A stretch of DNA of 64,000 nt from Pterois miles (taxonomy: Eukaryota > Chordata > Actinopteri > Perciformes > Scorpaenidae), in contig CAMQGK010000328.1 in assembly GCA_947000775.1 (NCBI GenBank), positions 3,939,501 to 4,003,500 of the forward strand, in the 5' to 3' direction. Each line of letters starts with the position of its first letter. Within the stretch, counting starts at the first letter, position 1. Both the position numbers and the translations under genes were made by a program. The notes under the pieces were generated by a model that worked only from the letters and a program-made list of their open reading frames with translations, was not told the DNA's origin and searched no databases. Shown in pieces: positions 59,821 through 64,000 of the stretch.

Positions 59821-62800
59821 CTAAAGAGAGAGGAGGAGGGAGGGAGGTGGTTAAGATAACAGTAAGTTATCTCACAAACAAAAGCGAGCAAAATCCAGGT
59901 ATATACTGATATACCTTCAGTTTCCACACCCACACACATGCAGCCCCTACCTCACCAAGCCTGCATTAATAAATAACCCTGGGCTTCAAACCTTCGGAGG
60001 ACAGGGCCCCTTTACAGAGGAAAGTATTATATATTATTATATTATTATTATGATTAAACATTTGCTTACCACCATTTGTACACTTACTGTAGATGCCATT
60101 GGAACAAACGAACTTTTCAACGTAAACATTTCAGACCTGCTTCATAGTGATAAAGCTCCTTTATTAGGTCAACTGGCAGCAGTCACAGCCTACATTTCAA
60201 GGTACTGACTTTAAAAGCTTTCAGAAAATTAACAGTAAAAAGACTGAAATAGTCCTAATAAATCTGGACATTTTTTTTAACTTAACCAGTCTAAAGCTGA
60301 CTTTTCAGGTTCAAGTGATTCAGCTTTAAAAAATAATGCAATTATTTCTGCATGCCACGACAAATCAGAGTTTCTATTGGCCCAAAGATAACGTGGGTGG
60401 ACAATTTGCTTGTTTTATTGCCGCAAGGGATCACCATATGTAGATATGCACTTTATAATACAGCACTATTCTACAGAATAATTGATATAAACCCTGACAG
60501 AGTGTCGCGGACCCCTGGGGGTACCTGAACCCCACTTTGAGAATCCCTGGTATGGCCAATCCTGCCTTAGCCTGTATCCACCATCACAGTTCACTCTTGA
60601 CTCCGTCTCTCCTGCCAGCTTGACATACTCTGCATCTAATTTGCATAATCTATTCAAGACAGCATCCTGTCTGTGAGTGTGTTTGCTTGTTTCCACTTGT
60701 GTGTCTCTGGGCGATTATTCTCAACATGAATGAGCTAAATGCAAGTGACCCTGTCCCTGACCTCTGCCACATGCTGCTCACATTGGCTTACAATCAGTGG
60801 ATGTGCGCTGCAATGAATGCAAACAGCATGTCTGCCATTTTCATGAAGTCCCAAAGTCAATCGAACATCTCTGTCCCTCACCTTCCTCCCCGTGTGCCAA
60901 ACTGTCCTACTCACAATCTTAGCCAACTTTTCTTTCTGTTCTTCCCTCTTACATTACATCTCTACACTTACATCATTTTCTTTTTACTCTCTTCTCTCTC
61001 TCTCCTTTAAATTGCTTATTTGTTTTGGCGGCGTGAAATGAATGGCTCACAGGTGACCCAATTTCTCTGTTGATTTCCCCAAATTAATATCTTGCTGCAT
61101 TCCGATCTGAAATCCAAATGAGAATTGTGTTAAAATCGGAAAGTCGTCGAGCCGTTGAAATGGAAAAATCCTTTTTTTCCTCCCCTCTTCCTCCCTCTTC
61201 ACTCTCAATCTCCGTCTCTCACACCGTCTCTCTCATTGTTTTGCAGGCTGCTTTCGTGGGTCGAGACCAAATTTGTTATATGTCACACCTGTCTGTGTTG
61301 GATTTTAGAGCATCCGGGGACGAGGCGATCACAAACACAACGAGGACCACCGCAGAGCGACAGAGGGACACACAGGAAACAAACACAAGGAGCATACACA
61401 ACTAGTGTGACTACATATAGGTAAAATGAACACACAAACACTAACTCAGGTGCAAGATCATACACATTGTGTGCACATGCACACCGACGCACACCGCCGG
61501 CTCATACAGAGTCAGGTAACAAATTTGCCAAACAACGGACGGTTTATTGTGCATTGCCTCACTCATCTGCTTCCTAACGCGTGCATGCCGGATGAATCTT
61601 TGTCAACGGGCCGTGTGATAGGCTTCACTATATTATCTTTCCACTCTGTTAAAGGCAACGGTCGCTTTGTAAAGCACGGCAGATGTAATGTGCTTCGAAT
61701 CATTCCAGCTCAATGGGCAGTGTGCATGAACAGACCTCATCCCATTCACTTAGTGCAGGACTCTGTCATTTGGAAGTGCAACCATAGATGGAGAAGCTTA
61801 TTTGATTAAGCACTCATATGCAAATGCATGGGAATAAGGGCTGTAAATTAATTGCTGCATATTAAACAGCTGCTAATGTCTATTTATACAACAGCTGACT
61901 GAAGACAAACAATCAGACTGGTGGTGCTTCAGTGAAACGTTGGAGCAGGTAACAATGATGGCTTGTCCTTCTTGATGAGAAAATTGTTAATTGTAGCTGG
62001 AGGGAATCGACAATAATCACAGTTCAAACCATCAAGTGCAAAACACACCACACCTTGGTGACCGATTTGCATATATGATGCCTTCAAATGGAGTCGTGTT
62101 TTACCATGTTCATGAGCGGAGTCCATATGAACACCCCCCCTTTTCCGGTATTGGCAACCTCATAGGCTGAAAGTTTCAGAACGTTCCTGGTTGTGACGAG
62201 TTTGTTGATGTTGAGGTAGAAACCTGCAGCCTCGAAGCAAAAGCTTGACCAGAGAGGCCAGACACCTGACAGTAAAGATCAGAGTAAGGCCGCTACACAT
62301 ATTGACCATCATCTTTTCTTGTAAATGTCCGGTGTAATCTGTAACGCCGGTGTTGTCACAAGTTTATTAACCGGTGGGAAAAGTTCCTCACTGTCACATA
62401 ATTTGAAGGCACTGAAATACACAGCATATTGCATCCAGAACTTAAAATATAACACACCACACTAAACCACTGAGGGCAGTCTGTGCTTGCTCACGTTCAT
62501 GCTGGCAGCCTGATGGAATCCATTAAGACATGCTGTTGGTAACAGTTGTAAAATCCACCATCCTCAAGTGTGCAGTCGTCACTATGATGTGATGCGTCAA
62601 TCAACTGTGCACAAATGTGCTGGGTGCTACAGTATGGCATTAGTTCAGGACATGTTCACACAGTCTGAAGAACGGGCCACAGACAGGCTTAATACATCAA
62701 AACCGATGAGTGCATCGACAGTTCAGAAACACAGTGAAAACTAACTTGTAAAGAGCTGCTGCTTATAAATACCTATTGAGTTAGATTGTGACATTGAAGG

Positions 62801-64000
62801 TTCATTTCTCGCCAGCAAAGCTCTTATCTTCAGTGAGATTCGCATTATGTTTGATGGTGGTTTGATATTTTAACATTAGTTTGATGTTCATCCTTTTGGA
62901 GTTATACTGAAAAGTTTTTTGCACTGCAGAATGGTACCGTAATCTTTCATGTCTTATAGGCATGAAACCATCAGATGATGCACACACCATCTTTAACAGT
63001 GTTTGATGTTAGAAATCCAACCAGCGATGGAATTATATAACAGTCTGAAGTGTGTGTGTGTGTGTGTGGGCAAAGTTTTTACTTCACATCTAGTTTTCTT
63101 GCTATTTGCATTGGAACTGACATACGCTGATACATGACGATAAGACACTTCTTCATGCCAGCCGCAGACGACAGCTGCAGTCCGCCCTATGTGATGAACA
63201 CGTACACATTCACACACTCTTAAACTGACTGCCAACAAGTCTTGCTGTGGCCAACTCGTGGCAGGCTAACAGTGGCTACAGATAAATCCACCTCAGATAA
63301 GCCTCAACACCATCCAACACAACACTGGCTCACACACAATAATTATGCATAAGCACACCAATTAAACAATACAGTATGAAAGCGCCCTACAGCGTTTCCA
63401 CATAAAACACGTCCCACATTTCAACATCATCTAGTCTATGTTATATGCATCATAGTGATATATTTCTAATTCTGTCTGCAGACAGAAATATCTGACGGGC
63501 AGCCGCAGGGAGACAATTAAAACAAGCCCTTTAAGATATTTAAAATAAACAATTTAAAGTTTAACAATGGAATAACAATGAGCAACGGCAAACTGGTGGA
63601 TATTCAAAACTACATCCAAATTCAGTCCAAAGTATTTATTTTCAAACACAGGTTAATTTGTCAAGTTAAGTGATACTGTTTGTTTAGATTAGATTAGAAG
63701 GCCAAACTGGAAACTGCAAAATCAAGTTTTAATGTGATTAAGACAGGAGCATACTCAAAAACAATTAGTTTGTAGGACATGAAGAAAAAAGGTGTTTACA
63801 GCTGTTCTGAAAGATGAAAAGCTGTCTGTCATTGAGAAAGGAGAAACACACTGCGGTTGTTTAGCAGCAGCGTTCTCACGACTTAACCACTTGAACCCCA
63901 AGCAGCTTGTCACGGTGGTCAGTGTTGCCAGTATTACACGGTGGATGGGCACACACCGTAAAATGTAGGGCTGTCAATCGATTACAATATTTAATCAGGA
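59821..64000 (-). other. sgcz: sgcz intron, partial (upstream of the 88-bp exon)
   Basis: This is the 3' part of the intron before the 88-bp exon. The last bases form a pyrimidine-rich acceptor tract. No coding similarity was seen. The stretch has a possible transposon end near 60510-60555, a (TG) run near 63050-63068, and an 18-bp palindrome at 63470-63487. The 127-codon frame at 61426-61809 has no recognisable domain and is taken as chance. The exon for the end of the membrane-proximal region should lie beyond 64000. Confidence 0.8.

Noticed and set aside
60500..60556. transposon terminus (GGACCCCTGGGGGTACC, then CTTTGAGAATCCCTGG) with a possible partner near 59981
   Set aside because: The right end looks like a fish DNA-transposon terminus, but the proposed left end aligns poorly and no target duplication supports an element.
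61426..61809. 127-codon plus-strand reading frame
   Set aside because: The sequence starts in a CA-rich stretch and shows no motif.
63470..63487. 18-bp perfect palindrome TTCTGTCTGCAGACAGAA
   Set aside because: A single short palindrome in 64 kb carries little weight, and nothing nearby suggests a binding site or element.

Overview
The window is vertebrate genomic DNA, almost certainly from a ray-finned (percomorph-type) fish. Coding sequence is sparse. Three short exons on the minus strand have correct GT/AG splice sites and compatible phases. Their translation matches zeta-sarcoglycan (sgcz) better than the gamma or delta paralogues. The rest is intron filled with fish-type transposable elements, tRNA-derived SINEs and long dinucleotide repeats.

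Layout, in gene order (minus strand, right to left): a piece of an upstream intron (59821-64000); an 88-bp exon (59733-59820); a 30.5-kb intron (29236-59732); a 123-bp exon (29113-29235); a 4.7-kb intron (24426-29112); a 73-bp exon (24353-24425); and at least 24.3 kb of the next intron (1-24352). The three exons encode about 93 consecutive residues of the extracellular part of the protein. The exons for the N-terminus and membrane segment should lie beyond 64000, and those for the C-terminal cysteine cluster beyond position 1. I looked for both by eye and found neither. The whole window therefore seems to lie inside one very large gene, and I see no convincing second host gene.

The introns hold a layered set of mobile elements. 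Two MITE-like elements have exact 8-bp target duplications (22990-23294 and 49359-50042) and a third has a near-exact one (32412-32712). One MITE family is flanked by TTAA at both ends in both copies (5786-6705 and 58751-59335), and one of these copies was later hit by a SINE. A second family is present in four copies. Remnants of two BED-zinc-finger hAT transposons are present (32733-33635, and a three-fragment cluster at 45452-50008). There is a 31-bp minisatellite inside one of the hAT elements, a degenerate array of about 26-bp monomers (52693-53158), and several clean inverted repeats.

The observations with the best functional potential concern sgcz processing. A 44-nt CA tract in the transcript begins at intron position +6 after the 88-bp exon. 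Oppositely oriented SINE copies flank the 73-bp exon. No previously undescribed system could be demonstrated. The least explained item is a protein-like 84-codon reading frame at 42265-42519 (minus).
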